A DNA stretch of 64,000 nucleotides, from the NCBI GenBank assembly GCA_938015525.1, contig CALLPC010000022.1:23856-87855 (forward strand). Direction: 5' to 3'. A program made the position numbers and the translations under genes. Positions 1-8,748 of this stretch are shown here, piece after piece. The stretch's first letter is position 1, and every line of letters starts with the position of its first letter. The notes below the pieces were generated by a model. That model did not search any database. It saw only the letters and a program-made list of their open reading frames with translations, and was not told where the DNA came from. Source of the DNA: an uncultured Dehalococcoidia bacterium (lineage in GTDB: Bacteria; Chloroflexota; Dehalococcoidia; Tepidiformales; Tepidiformaceae).

Positions 1-562
1 CGCCCCGCATCACCAGGAAGTTCCCCACCCGCGCCGGTCCCTCGCCGCCATCGTCGATCCGCGCCAGCACGATGAAGGAATGCAGGACCGGCGCCAGCGT
101 CGTGAACGTCTTCCTCCCGCTCAGCACCCACCCGTCGCCCTCCCGCCGGGCCGCCGTGTCCGGCAGCCCGCCCCCCGAAGGGCTCCCCAACCCCTCCTCG
201 GTCGCCACCGTGTTCACCAGCTCTCCCCGTTCCACGGCACCCCGGCAGAACCGCTCGAACCACCGCTCAGGGTAGCTCGGCGCCTCCCGCTCCTGCCCGA
301 ACGTCTTCAAATGCATCATGAACGCCAGCGCCGTCGACCCGTCTCCGCGCGCCAGCGCTTCCAGCACCCCCAGGTACGTCGCGAGCGTCGCTTCCGCGCC
401 CCCGTACCGCCGCGGCACGGTCAGCCCGTAAAACCCGGCTGCCCGCAGCTCCTCGAAGTTTTCGAACGGGAACGACCCCTCGCGGTCGTGAAGCCCGGCC
501 CGCCCCGCGAAACGCTCCGCGAGCTCCCGTGCCCGCTCGACCCAGCCGCGGTCCGGTTTCAT
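1..562 (-). CDS. Acyl-CoA dehydrogenase, N-terminal part (cut by window edge)
   Basis: Reading leftward from an ATG at 562, the frame stays open to base 1, giving 187 residues of a larger protein. Visible parts are the N-terminal helical domain (AAGFYGLTVPRRYGG), a helix with LARGDGSTALAFMMH, and the start of the middle beta domain (NTVATEEGLGSPSGGG, then WVLSGRKTFTTLAP). These belong to the FAD-dependent acyl-CoA dehydrogenase family, which oxidises acyl-CoA thioesters and passes electrons to ETF. The catalytic glutamate and the C-terminal helical domain lie outside the window, so substrate cannot be judged. It is the gene downstream of the MMPL exporter on the same strand, but a TAGACT hexamer 7 bases before the ATG suggests its own, nearly leaderless promoter. 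Confidence 0.85.
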   Translation of the reverse strand, partial: MKPDRGWVERARELAERFAGRAGLHDREGSFPFENFEELRAAGFYGLTVPRRYGGAEATLATYLGVLEALARGDGSTALAFMMHLKTFGQEREAPSYPERWFERFCRGAVERGELVNTVATEEGLGSPSGGGLPDTAARREGDGWVLSGRKTFTTLAPVLHSFIVLARIDDGGEGPARVGNFLVMRG

Positions 563-569
563 GCCCACG

Positions 570-575
570 AGTCTA
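570..575 (-). promoter_or_regulatory. -10 hexamer TAGACT just upstream of the acyl-CoA dehydrogenase start
   Basis: On the minus strand TAGACT (4 of 6 matches to TATAAT) ends 7 bases before the ATG at 562. A normal start point would fall at or within a base or so of the A of the ATG, so the message would be leaderless. No good -35 is visible. The same hexamer recurs before the genes at 13793 and 24467. Confidence 0.35.
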
Positions 576-599
576 ACCCGTGGTCCGCGCCCGTGCCGG

Positions 600-2753
600 T
601 CAGCGCCCCCCGTGCGCCGCCGGGGCAGCCAGGTCGCCCGGGGGGCCCTCCAGCTGCAGGTCCGGCAAAAGCCGGTCCAGCCAGCCCGGCATCCACCAGT
701 TCCAACGGCCGAGCAGCGCCATCGTCGAAGGCACCAGGAAAATCCGGACCAGCGTCGCGTCGACGAAAATCGCCGTCGCCAGCCCCAGCCCGAACTCCTT
801 GATCACCCGCTCCGGCCCCAGCACGAACGCCAGGAAGACCGTCACCATGATGGCCGCTGCCGCCGTAATCACGCGCGCCGTCGCGGTGAGCCCGTTCGCT
901 ACCGCCTCCGCCGTGTCCCCCGTCCGCAGGTACTCCTCCCGGATCCGGCTGATGAGGAAGACCTCGTAATCCATCGAAAGCCCGAACAGGATCGCGAACA
1001 TCATCATCGGCAGGAAGACTTCAATCGGCCCCTTGCCGACCCCAATCAGCTCGCCGAACCACCCCCACTGGAAAACCGCAACCACCACGCCGTACGCCGC
1101 CCCGATCGACAGCAGGTTCATCACCGCCGCCTTCGCCGCCACCACCACCGAACGGAACATCGCCGTCAGCAGGACGAAGCTGAGCCCGATGACGCCAATG
1201 AACAGCAACGGCATCCGCGACGAAATCCGGTCGCTCGCGTCGACCTGCCCGGCCGTCACCCCCGTCACGTAGTACCGGTCCCCGTTCGTGCCCGCTCGCT
1301 TCAGGACGTCACCCCGCAGCCGGTGGACGAGGTCCGTCGTCGCCCGGTCCTGCGGTTTGGTCGTCGGGATGACCGTGATCACGGCCGTGTCCCCGGCCGG
1401 GTTCAGCGTCGGCTCCGTCACCGAGGCCACCCCGGCCGTCGCCCGGAGCAGCTCCACCGCCCGGCCCAGCCCCCCGTTCCCGTTCCGCACGTCCGCCACG
1501 ATGAGCAGCGGCCCGTTCGTCCCCGGCCCGAACCCCTTCGCGATCAGGTCGTACGCCTTCCGCGAATGCGAACTCGGCGACCGGTTCCCCGCATCCGTGA
1601 ACCCGAGCCGCATGGAGAAAATCGGCAGCGCCGCAGCCACGAGGAGCGCGGTCGTTACGACCGCGAACGGCCACGGTCGCCGCTGAATCACTCGGCTCAG
1701 CCGGAACCACGGACTCTTCGGGTCGACCCCCTCCGACTGGTGGAAAAAGGGCACCCGCAGGGCATCTACCCGCGTGCCGAATACTGCCAGCAGTGCCGGC
1801 GTCAGCGAAACCGCAATCGCCACCGCCACCAGCACCACCACCGCCCCGGCCGTCGCCAGCGTCGCCACGAACGGCAGCCCCATCACGAACAGCCCCAGAA
1901 ACGCGATCGCCACGACCACGCCCGCGAACATCACCGACCGGCCTGACGTCACCACGGCCTCCACGACCCCTTCCTCGACCGGCCGTCCCCCGTGGATAGC
2001 CTCCCGGAACCGCGTCACGACCAGGAGGCTGTAGTCAATCCCCACCCCGATGCCGATCATCGCCGCGAACTGCGACGAAAACGACGGGAACCCAATCCAC
2101 CGCGCCGCCACCATCAGCAGCGCGAGCCCCGTTCCAAGCCCAAACAGCGCCGCCCCAATCGGCACCCCCATCGCCACCACCGACCCGAAGGCCACCAGCA
2201 GGATGAACACCGCCGCGATGAGGCCATAGACCTCCGAACCGAACTCCGTCTGCTCGTTGAACTGCACCACCCGGCCTCCCGGCTCTACCGTGAACCCGGG
2301 CCCGGCCTCCGACTCCGCCAGCCGGATGAGCGCTACCGCCGTCTCGTGCGGCACCTCGTCCGCGTCGAACGTAAATCGCACTACCGCCCGCGCGATTGTC
2401 CCGTCCGGCGAGATGTACCCCGGCCGGTCGAACGGCGACTCGATGGCGGCCACGTCCGGGACCTCATCCCGGACGCGCGCCAGCACAGCCTCCACCCGGT
2501 CGCGTGCCCCGGCAATACCCGTGGGCACCTCGAAAACGAGGTCCGCCTCGCCCCCCGCCCGTGCCGGGAAGCGCGCCTTCAGCAGGTCGTTCGCACGCTG
2601 CGATTCCGAGCCCGGCAGGGTGAATTCCGTCTGGAACTCCCCGCCGATGCTCCGTGCCATCCCGCCCATCACCGCCAGGATGAGCACCCACGCCCCCAGG
2701 ACCCACCACCGTCGCCGGTACATCAGCCGCGCCCACCGTTCCAGTCCAGTCAT
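600..2753 (-). CDS. MMPL-family RND transporter
   Basis: The 717-residue protein has the RND/MMPL layout twice. A first membrane helix (WWVLGAWVLILAVMGGMA, about residue 15) is followed by an extracytoplasmic domain of about 140 residues, a cluster of helices (about 170-330), a second soluble domain (about 370-510) and a final helix cluster (about 520-690) with the sequence FAILFGLSMDYEVFLISRI, the family's conserved GxSxDYxVF segment. MMPL proteins export lipids or hydrophobic compounds using the proton gradient, and the Asp-Tyr pair sits in the proton path. It is transcribed away from the TetR gene at 2908 across 154 bases, the usual arrangement for a regulator and the exporter it represses. 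The exported compound cannot be told from sequence. Confidence 0.9.
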   Translation of the reverse strand: MTGLERWARLMYRRRWWVLGAWVLILAVMGGMARSIGGEFQTEFTLPGSESQRANDLLKARFPARAGGEADLVFEVPTGIAGARDRVEAVLARVRDEVPDVAAIESPFDRPGYISPDGTIARAVVRFTFDADEVPHETAVALIRLAESEAGPGFTVEPGGRVVQFNEQTEFGSEVYGLIAAVFILLVAFGSVVAMGVPIGAALFGLGTGLALLMVAARWIGFPSFSSQFAAMIGIGVGIDYSLLVVTRFREAIHGGRPVEEGVVEAVVTSGRSVMFAGVVVAIAFLGLFVMGLPFVATLATAGAVVVLVAVAIAVSLTPALLAVFGTRVDALRVPFFHQSEGVDPKSPWFRLSRVIQRRPWPFAVVTTALLVAAALPIFSMRLGFTDAGNRSPSSHSRKAYDLIAKGFGPGTNGPLLIVADVRNGNGGLGRAVELLRATAGVASVTEPTLNPAGDTAVITVIPTTKPQDRATTDLVHRLRGDVLKRAGTNGDRYYVTGVTAGQVDASDRISSRMPLLFIGVIGLSFVLLTAMFRSVVVAAKAAVMNLLSIGAAYGVVVAVFQWGWFGELIGVGKGPIEVFLPMMMFAILFGLSMDYEVFLISRIREEYLRTGDTAEAVANGLTATARVITAAAAIMVTVFLAFVLGPERVIKEFGLGLATAIFVDATLVRIFLVPSTMALLGRWNWWMPGWLDRLLPDLQLEGPPGDLAAPAAHGGR

Positions 2754-2843
2754 CTCTCGTCCCCCATGGCCTCTCGCAGCCCGTCGTTGCTTCGTCGCAA
2801 TCGTGCCCGCCGATTTGGTAACGAAACCACCGGCGGGAGCCGA

Positions 2844-2896
2844 AACCAGTGTGAAACGGAACTCCGGTTCCGATCAAGACCAAAACTGGTTATCAT
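2844..2896. promoter_or_regulatory. Palindromic operator region between MMPL exporter and TetR gene
   Basis: Two inverted repeats sit in the divergent intergenic region: AACCAGT (2844-2850) with ACTGGTT (2885-2891), and nested inside it CGGAAC (2857-2862) with GTTCCG (2867-2872). TATCAT (2891-2896) is a plausible -10 for the TetR gene, 11 bases before its ATG. TetR regulators commonly bind such palindromes between themselves and their target. That this is the operator is an inference from position. Confidence 0.45.
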
Positions 2897-2907
2897 CCCC
2901 ATAGACG

Positions 2908-3537
2908 ATGGATACGCCCGCTGCCCACCGCCCGTCCCGCACCGATGCCCGCCAGAACCGGGAGCGCATCATCGATGCCGCCCGCGCCCTCTTCCTCGAA
3001 CACGGCGCTGCGGTCGAAATGCGCCAGGTCGCTGAATCTGCCGGTGTCGGCATCGGCACCATCTATCGCAACTTCCCCGCCAAGTCCGACCTCGTCCTCG
3101 CGGTCGCAACCGCTATCCTCGACGAAACCGACCGCGCCCTCAGCCGCGTGCTCCAGCACCCGGACCCCCGCCACGCCATCGCCGCCTACATCCGGACCCT
3201 CGCCGAAACCTTCGCCCGCACCTCACCGCTCGCCATGGACCTCATGGCGACACCCGCATTCGAGGAGCTCCGCCGCCGCGTCCTCAGCTGGTTCCAGGAC
3301 CCGCGCCTCGAAACCGTCGTCCAGCGAGGCATCGAACTCGGCTACTTCCGTTTCGACCTCCATCCCCCGGCGGCACGCCTCTTCATCGCCGGCGCCGCCG
3401 ACCCTCTCGTTATCATGGCTGCCGGCCCCGGACCGCTCCCCGCCCACCTCACCGACGGCATCATCGACCTCGTCCTCCGCGCCCTCCTCGCCCCACGGCC
3501 CGCACCTCCTCCCCTCCGGACCTCGAAAGTAACTTAA
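2908..3537 (+). CDS. TetR-family transcriptional regulator
   Basis: The 209-residue protein has a clear N-terminal TetR DNA-binding domain (about residues 16-65): [16 protein letters not shown], then a helix-turn-helix ending [17 protein letters not shown]. The remainder is helical and variable, as expected of the ligand-binding domain. Length is typical. It is divergent from the MMPL transporter and probably represses it, being released by a compound that the exporter handles. The ATG at 2908 lies only 11 bases after a TATCAT hexamer, so the message has a very short leader and no Shine-Dalgarno sequence. Confidence 0.9.
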   Translation: MDTPAAHRPSRTDARQNRERIIDAARALFLEHGAAVEMRQVAESAGVGIGTIYRNFPAKSDLVLAVATAILDETDRALSRVLQHPDPRHAIAAYIRTLAETFARTSPLAMDLMATPAFEELRRRVLSWFQDPRLETVVQRGIELGYFRFDLHPPAARLFIAGAADPLVIMAAGPGPLPAHLTDGIIDLVLRALLAPRPAPPPLRTSKVT

Positions 3538-3559
3538 CCGGCTCCCCATTCCCCGGCGG

Positions 3560-3565
3560 TATAAT
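3560..3565 (+). promoter_or_regulatory. -10 box (TATAAT) for the MoxR operon
   Basis: A perfect TATAAT lies 22 bases after the TetR stop codon and 48 bases before the MoxR ATG. A convincing -35 is not visible (CTTAAC lies about 20 bases upstream). The leader contains a GGCGGG/CCCGCC hairpin before a GGAG ribosome-binding site. Confidence 0.55.
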
Positions 3566-3613
3566 CGCCTCAATTTCGGCGGGCGCTCCGCCCCGCCGCC
3601 CAGCCCCCGGAGC

Positions 3614-4570
3614 ATGCCCGTGGAAGACCCCAGGCTCGTCGCTGAGCGGATCATCCAGAACGTCGAACACGTCATCATCGGCAAATCCCGCGAAATCCGC
3701 CTCGCCGTCACCGCTCTCATCTGCGGCGGCCACATGCTCATCGAAGACGTCCCCGGCGTCGGCAAAACCATGCTCGCCCGCGCCATCGCCGTCTCCACCG
3801 GCTGCACCTTCCGCCGCATCCAGTTCACCCCCGACCTCCTCCCCTCCGACGTCACCGGCGTCTCCATCTACAACCAGAAAACCGGCGACTTCGAATTTCG
3901 CCCCGGCCCGATCCTCGCCCAGGTCGTCCTCGCCGACGAAGTCAACCGCGCCACCCCCAAGACCCAGTCCGCCCTCCTCGAGGCCATGGAAGAGCGCCAG
4001 GTCACCGTGGACGGCGTCACCCACCGCATGCCCCAGCCCTTCATGGTCCTCGCCACCCAGAACCCCATCGAATATGAAGGCACCTTCCCCCTCCCCGAAG
4101 CCCAGCTCGACCGCTTCCTCATCCGCGTCTACCTCGGCTACCCCTCACCCACCGACGAAGTCCTCGTCCTCGATAACCAGCAAACTCGCCACCCCATCGA
4201 AGCCCTCCAGCAAGTCACCGACGCCAACGAAATCCTCCAGCTCCAGCGCGCCGTCCGCGAAATCTACGTCGACCCCCTCATCAAGCAGTACATCGTCCAG
4301 CTCGCTAACGCCACGCGCGAGCACGAGGCGGTCTACCTCGGTGCCAGCCCTCGCGGCTCCCTCGCCCTCTTCCGAACCGCCCAGGCCAAAGCCCTCCTCG
4401 AAGGCCGCGACTTCGTCATCCCCGATGACGTCAAAGACCTCGCCGTCTTCACCCTCGCCCACCGCGTCATCGTCAGCCCGGGCGCCAAAGTAAAAGGCGT
4501 CACCCAGGCCGACGTCATCGCCCAGTGCCTCCAGCGCGTCCCCGTCCCCGGGGCCCGCGTCCGAGCCTGA
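3614..4570 (+). CDS. MoxR-family AAA+ ATPase
   Basis: The 318-residue protein carries a Walker A motif (GVGKT, residues 48-52), a Walker B segment ([20 protein letters not shown], about 104-123), a sensor segment ([13 protein letters not shown]) and a C-terminal lid domain, all typical of MoxR. MoxR ATPases act as chaperones that insert cofactors or remodel partner complexes, usually together with DUF58 or von Willebrand-A proteins. Here the DUF58 gene follows after 9 bases and a transglutaminase-like membrane protein after that, the standard three-gene operon. The partner substrate is unknown. Confidence 0.93.
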   Translation: MPVEDPRLVAERIIQNVEHVIIGKSREIRLAVTALICGGHMLIEDVPGVGKTMLARAIAVSTGCTFRRIQFTPDLLPSDVTGVSIYNQKTGDFEFRPGPILAQVVLADEVNRATPKTQSALLEAMEERQVTVDGVTHRMPQPFMVLATQNPIEYEGTFPLPEAQLDRFLIRVYLGYPSPTDEVLVLDNQQTRHPIEALQQVTDANEILQLQRAVREIYVDPLIKQYIVQLANATREHEAVYLGASPRGSLALFRTAQAKALLEGRDFVIPDDVKDLAVFTLAHRVIVSPGAKVKGVTQADVIAQCLQRVPVPGARVRA

Positions 4571-4579
4571 GGCAGCACC

Positions 4580-5830
4580 GTGCGGCGATTCATCGGCGGA
4601 GCGATCGCCCCCGAGCGGCGCACCCTCGCCCTCGTCCTCGCCGTCCTCGCCGTCTCCGTCTTCGTCGCCTTTGCAACCGGCTTCTGGCTCCTCTTCCGCC
4701 TTGTCTACGTCATCGCCCTCGTCCTCCCCCTCGCCTGGCTCTACACCTGGTGGAACACCCGCAACCTCCAGGCCGCCGCCGACCGCCGCACCGCCAGAGC
4801 CCAGGTCGGCCAGGAAGCCCTCGAGGTCATCGAAGTTCGCAACACCTCCTTCCTCCCCAAGGTCTGGCTCGACATCGAAGACCCCTCCGGCCTCCCCGGC
4901 CACCGCTCCCGCCGCATCGTCACCATCCCGCCCCGCCGCTCCCGAAACTGGATCGTCACGACCCCCCTGCTCCGCCGCGGCCTCTACGAATGGGGCCCCC
5001 TCACCGTCGCGGCTGGCGACCCCTTCGGCATCTTCCGCCGCACCCGTACCTTCGGCGAAGCCCAGCAGGTCCTCGTCTATCCCCCCGTCGTCGACCTGCC
5101 CCACTTCCAGGCGCCCCCCGCCAACCTCCCCGGCGAAGGCCGCTTCCGCCGTCGCACCCACTACGTCACCCCCAACGCCGCCGGCATTCGCGAATACGCG
5201 CCCGGCGACGCCTTCAACCGCATCCACTGGCGCTCCACCGCCCGTACCGGCGAGCTCATGGTCAAGACCTTCGAACTCGACCCCGCCTCCGATATCTGGG
5301 TCATCCTCGACCTCGAGCGCCGCGTCCACGTCGGCTCCGGCGATGATTCCACCGAAGAGTACGCCGTCCGCATCGCCGCCAGCGTCGCACGCCACTACAT
5401 CGTCGCCAACCGCCCCGCTGGGCTGATGCAGTTTGGTCGCGACCTGCGCATCCTCGAACCCGAACGCGGACAGAATCAGCTCACCCGCATCCTCGAAACC
5501 CTCGCCACCGCCAGCGCCGTCGGCGATGCCCCCCTCGGCGCCCTCCTCCTCGAGGAGCAGCGCCGTTTCGGCCGCCACACTACCCTCGTCATCGTCACCG
5601 CCTCCACCGACGACCACTGGCTCACCGCCATCCAGTCCCTCACCCAGCGCGGCGTCCGCGCCGCCGTCGTCCTCGTCGACCCTTCCACCTTCGGCAGCGA
5701 CCGCTCACCCCTCCTCCTCTACGGACAGCTCACCGCATCCGATATCCTCACCTACGTCGTCCGCCGCGGCGACGACCTCTCCGTCGCGCTCGGCCCGGCG
5801 GGTGCCGGAGGTGCCGCATGGCAGGCCTGA
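4580..5830 (+). CDS. DUF58 domain-containing membrane protein
   Basis: The 416-residue protein starts at a GTG 9 bases after the MoxR stop. Two N-terminal hydrophobic segments (about residues 14-28 and 33-50) anchor it. The DUF58 core follows, with the family signature around residues 205-232 (REYAPGDAFNRIHWRSTART). A C-terminal von Willebrand-A-like part contains DIWVILDLE. DUF58 proteins are taken to be partners of MoxR ATPases, with roles in envelope assembly. The last 13 bases overlap the next gene, so the two are probably translationally coupled. Confidence 0.88.
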   Translation: MRRFIGGAIAPERRTLALVLAVLAVSVFVAFATGFWLLFRLVYVIALVLPLAWLYTWWNTRNLQAAADRRTARAQVGQEALEVIEVRNTSFLPKVWLDIEDPSGLPGHRSRRIVTIPPRRSRNWIVTTPLLRRGLYEWGPLTVAAGDPFGIFRRTRTFGEAQQVLVYPPVVDLPHFQAPPANLPGEGRFRRRTHYVTPNAAGIREYAPGDAFNRIHWRSTARTGELMVKTFELDPASDIWVILDLERRVHVGSGDDSTEEYAVRIAASVARHYIVANRPAGLMQFGRDLRILEPERGQNQLTRILETLATASAVGDAPLGALLLEEQRRFGRHTTLVIVTASTDDHWLTAIQSLTQRGVRAAVVLVDPSTFGSDRSPLLLYGQLTASDILTYVVRRGDDLSVALGPAGAGGAAWQA

Positions 5831-8100
5831 ACCCAACTATCGAGCGCAGCCCTGTGCGCAGCGCCGGCTCAATCGCCCTCAACCTGCCGCGCATCGTCAT
5901 GAGCTGGGAGGACTGGCTCACCTTTGCCGTCGCGGTCATCACCTTCGCCGCCATCGGCCACTCCCTCGACCAGGCCAATTGGGTCGAAGGCATGCCCCCC
6001 TTCATCCCCACCGTCATCGCCGGGCTCGCCATCGGCATGCTCACGGCCCGCATCCGCCTCCACGCATTCGCTATCCACCCCTTCGGCCTCCTCGCCGGCT
6101 CCATCGTCGTCGCCCTCGTCGCCCAGGCCTACGCCGATGGCCCCACCCTCGCCGACCGCCTGGCCGACTTCCGCGTCCGCATGGTCGAATGGTTCCACAT
6201 CGTCCGCGCCGGCGACATCTCCAACGATAACCTCCCCTTCGTCACCCTCGTCCAGGGCACTGCCTGGCTCGCCGCCTATCTCGCAGCCTGGTCCATCTTC
6301 CGCTGGCAGAACGCCTGGCTCGCGCTCCTCCCCGGGGGCTTCATCCTCCTCACCAACATCTCCTTCCTCAAGGGCCAGCCCACCGGCGCCTTCGTCGTCT
6401 TCCTCTTCGGCGCCATCATCCTCATCTCCCGCGTCCACCTCCAGAAGCACCTCGCCCGCTGGCGCGCTGAGGGCGTCGATTACCCCGAATTCATCTCCCT
6501 CAGCCTCATCCAGCTCACCGTCACCGTCGCGTCCGTCCTCGTCGTCATCGCCTGGTGGCTCCCGCTCGGCAACCAGGCCAGGGCCGCCGAATCCATCTTC
6601 GATACCCTCGTCCGCCCCCTCACCTCGCAGTCCGACCAGCTCGTCCGCCTCTTCCACAACATCGATTCCCGCCGCGGCGCCAACCTCCACACCTTCGGCA
6701 ACACCCTCCCCATCCAGGGCGATGTCGCCCTCGGCACGAGGCGGCTCTTCGAAGTCAACAGCGCCCAAGCCGGCCTTCTCCGCGCTACCAGCTACGAGGT
6801 CTACACCGGCAACGGCTGGAAAGCCGCCCCGCGCGAATCCGCCCGCGTCGATGCCCGCGAACTCGCCGTCGATGCCCGCTCCGCTGCCTACCAGGCCCGC
6901 ATCACCGCCATCCTCCGCGTCAAGCTCCTCTCGTCCGAAAGCACCATCCTTACCCCCGGCGTCCCCCTCGCCGCCAACCTCGATACCCGCGTCGACACCG
7001 CCCCAGGCCAGGCCGCCGATATCGAGCGCATGCGCAGTCGCGTCGCCCTCGGCCCCGAGGATACCTACAACAGCTTCGGCTCAATCTCCACCGCCACCGC
7101 CGCCCAGCTCGATGCAGCCGGAACGGCCTATCCCGAGTGGGTCACCGCCCGCTACCTCCAGCTTCCCGATACCCTCCCCCAGTCCGTCCGCGAAGAGACC
7201 CGCCGCATCATCGCCGAATCCGGAGCCCGCACCCCCTACCAGCAGGCCAAGGCCATCGAAGCCTACCTCCGCACCTTCCCCTACGACCTCACCGTCCCCG
7301 CCCCGCCCCCCGGCCGCGATGCCGCCGAATTCCTCCTCTTCGAACTCAAGCGCGGCTACTTCGACTACCAGTCCACCGCAATGTGCGTCATGCTCCGAAC
7401 CGCCGGCATCCCCTGCCGCATCGCCGTCGGCTACGTGCTTACCCCCGGCTCCGGCGAAGAGACCCTCTACACCGTCCGCAAGAGCGACGCCTACTCCTGG
7501 GTCGAAGTGTTCTTCCCCGCCTACGGATGGGTCGAATTCAACCCCACGTCCGACCGCCCCGAAGGCGGTGCCGGCGGTCTCAGCCAGCCCCTCGTCCCCT
7601 CCGACCCCTTCGTTGAGCCGTCCCTCGAGGACCTCTTCGGACCCGATTACCTCGACCCGACAGGTGGCACGAACCCCGTCCAGGATGCCCTCGCCGAAAA
7701 CCCCGTCATCAACCAGCGTTACAGCTGGCTCCTCCTGGTCATCCCGCTGAGCATCCTCGTCCTGCTCGCCGCCGCAGCTGTCGGCCTCCGCATCGCCTGG
7801 AACTGGGGCCTCTCCGGCCTCGATGACCGCGCCCGGCTCTGGGCCCACACCCAGCGGCTCGCCGGCTGGGCCGGCCTCGGACCTCGCGCCCCCGAAACGC
7901 CGCGCGAATGGTCGCGCCGCCTCGGCCGCACCATCCAGCGAGAAGAACCGGCCGAACGCCTCGGCCAGGCCTACGAAGAGTCCCGCTACGCCCGCCCCGA
8001 CCAGCACCGCGTCGACGACGCCGAGGCCGTCGCATCCTATCGCACCCTCCGCGGCGCGCTCCTCGGTCGGCTCATCGGCCGAAAGCACCGCTCACCGTGA
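5818..8100 (+). CDS. Transglutaminase-like membrane protein with a degenerate catalytic triad
   Basis: The 760-residue protein has several N-terminal membrane helices (about residues 30-230), a long extracytoplasmic region containing a transglutaminase-like domain (about 430-590), a further helix near 640-665 (SWLLLVIPLSILVLLAAAAV) and a cytoplasmic C-terminal tail like DUF4129. Aligned on the conserved R-x-x-G-I-P element, the catalytic Cys is Phe515 (GYFDYQSTAM), the catalytic His is Tyr559 (DAYSWVEV) and the Asp is Asn575 (WVEFNPT). It is therefore probably not an active transglutaminase or protease; it may be a structural or peptide-binding part of the MoxR/DUF58 complex. The protein starts inside the DUF58 gene. 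Confidence 0.88.
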   Translation: MAGLNPTIERSPVRSAGSIALNLPRIVMSWEDWLTFAVAVITFAAIGHSLDQANWVEGMPPFIPTVIAGLAIGMLTARIRLHAFAIHPFGLLAGSIVVALVAQAYADGPTLADRLADFRVRMVEWFHIVRAGDISNDNLPFVTLVQGTAWLAAYLAAWSIFRWQNAWLALLPGGFILLTNISFLKGQPTGAFVVFLFGAIILISRVHLQKHLARWRAEGVDYPEFISLSLIQLTVTVASVLVVIAWWLPLGNQARAAESIFDTLVRPLTSQSDQLVRLFHNIDSRRGANLHTFGNTLPIQGDVALGTRRLFEVNSAQAGLLRATSYEVYTGNGWKAAPRESARVDARELAVDARSAAYQARITAILRVKLLSSESTILTPGVPLAANLDTRVDTAPGQAADIERMRSRVALGPEDTYNSFGSISTATAAQLDAAGTAYPEWVTARYLQLPDTLPQSVREETRRIIAESGARTPYQQAKAIEAYLRTFPYDLTVPAPPPGRDAAEFLLFELKRGYFDYQSTAMCVMLRTAGIPCRIAVGYVLTPGSGEETLYTVRKSDAYSWVEVFFPAYGWVEFNPTSDRPEGGAGGLSQPLVPSDPFVEPSLEDLFGPDYLDPTGGTNPVQDALAENPVINQRYSWLLLVIPLSILVLLAAAAVGLRIAWNWGLSGLDDRARLWAHTQRLAGWAGLGPRAPETPREWSRRLGRTIQREEPAERLGQAYEESRYARPDQHRVDDAEAVASYRTLRGALLGRLIGRKHRSP

Positions 8101-8639
8101 GCACCGTCAGTCTCCGCGCCGCCATCATCGAAACACCCCTCGGCTGGGCCGGGGTCGCGGTCACCCCCGCCGGCATCCGCCACGCGACCCTCTTCCACCG
8201 AACCCGCGAAGCCGCCCTCGGCGAGCTCCGGGCCTTCGGTGCCGACGAGCCGGACCCCGCCCAATGCCCGCCCCTCCTCCGCCAGGCGCTCCACTGCCTC
8301 GCCGCCTATACCGCCGGCGCCCCGGCAGCCCTCGCCGATTTCCCGGTCGACCTGCCCCCGGCACTTCCCGAGCCCTCCCGCCGCGTCCTCCTCACCCTCC
8401 GGAGCATCCCCCCGGGCGAACTCCGCAGCTACGCCTGGCTCGCCGAGGCCGCAGGCCTGGGCCGCGCCAAAGCCCGCGCCGTTGGCGCTATCATCGCCGC
8501 CAACCCCGTCCCGCTCTGGCTGCCCTGCCACCGCGTCGTCGCCGCCGATGGCTCCCTCCACGGCTTCGCGGGCGGCCTCGCCATGAAATGCCAGCTGCTG
8601 CAGCTCGAAGGCGCCCTCCCCGTCCCGCTGCTCCCCTGA
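8097..8639 (+). CDS. ogt: Methylated-DNA--[protein]-cysteine S-methyltransferase
   Basis: The 180-residue protein carries the acceptor-site motif PCHRVV with Cys144, preceded by the helix-turn-helix segment IPPGELRSYAWLAEAAGLG and ending GGLAMKCQLLQLEGA, all characteristic of O6-alkylguanine-DNA alkyltransferases. It removes alkyl groups from O6 of guanine in a single-turnover suicide reaction. The GTG at 8097 is preferred because it overlaps the preceding TGA (GTGA) and places the N-terminus where family members begin (STVSLRAAIIETPLG). It appears to be the last gene of the MoxR operon, though its function is unrelated. Confidence 0.9.
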   Translation: MSTVSLRAAIIETPLGWAGVAVTPAGIRHATLFHRTREAALGELRAFGADEPDPAQCPPLLRQALHCLAAYTAGAPAALADFPVDLPPALPEPSRRVLLTLRSIPPGELRSYAWLAEAAGLGRAKARAVGAIIAANPVPLWLPCHRVVAADGSLHGFAGGLAMKCQLLQLEGALPVPLLP

Positions 8640-8662
8640 ACGGAAGCCTCCTATCTCTTCCC

Positions 8663-8683
8663 CCTCGTTCCCCAAAAACGAGG
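8663..8683. terminator. Bidirectional hairpin between convergent genes
   Basis: CCTCGTT (8663-8669) pairs with AACGAGG (8677-8683) across a 7-base loop, in the 109-base gap between ogt (+) and the solute-binding protein gene (-). There is no U tract on either strand. Confidence 0.5.
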
Positions 8684-8748
8684 ACGAGGGAAGGGGCGCC
8701 GGAAGCCCGGCACCCCCTCCCCCATGCGCCCCCTCGGCCGGCGCCGGT

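Noticed and set aside
4145..5617. 490-codon - strand open frame opposite the MoxR and DUF58 genes
   Set aside because: Gly/Asp/Glu-rich low-complexity translation produced by C-ending codons on the other strand; it contradicts two clear family matches.
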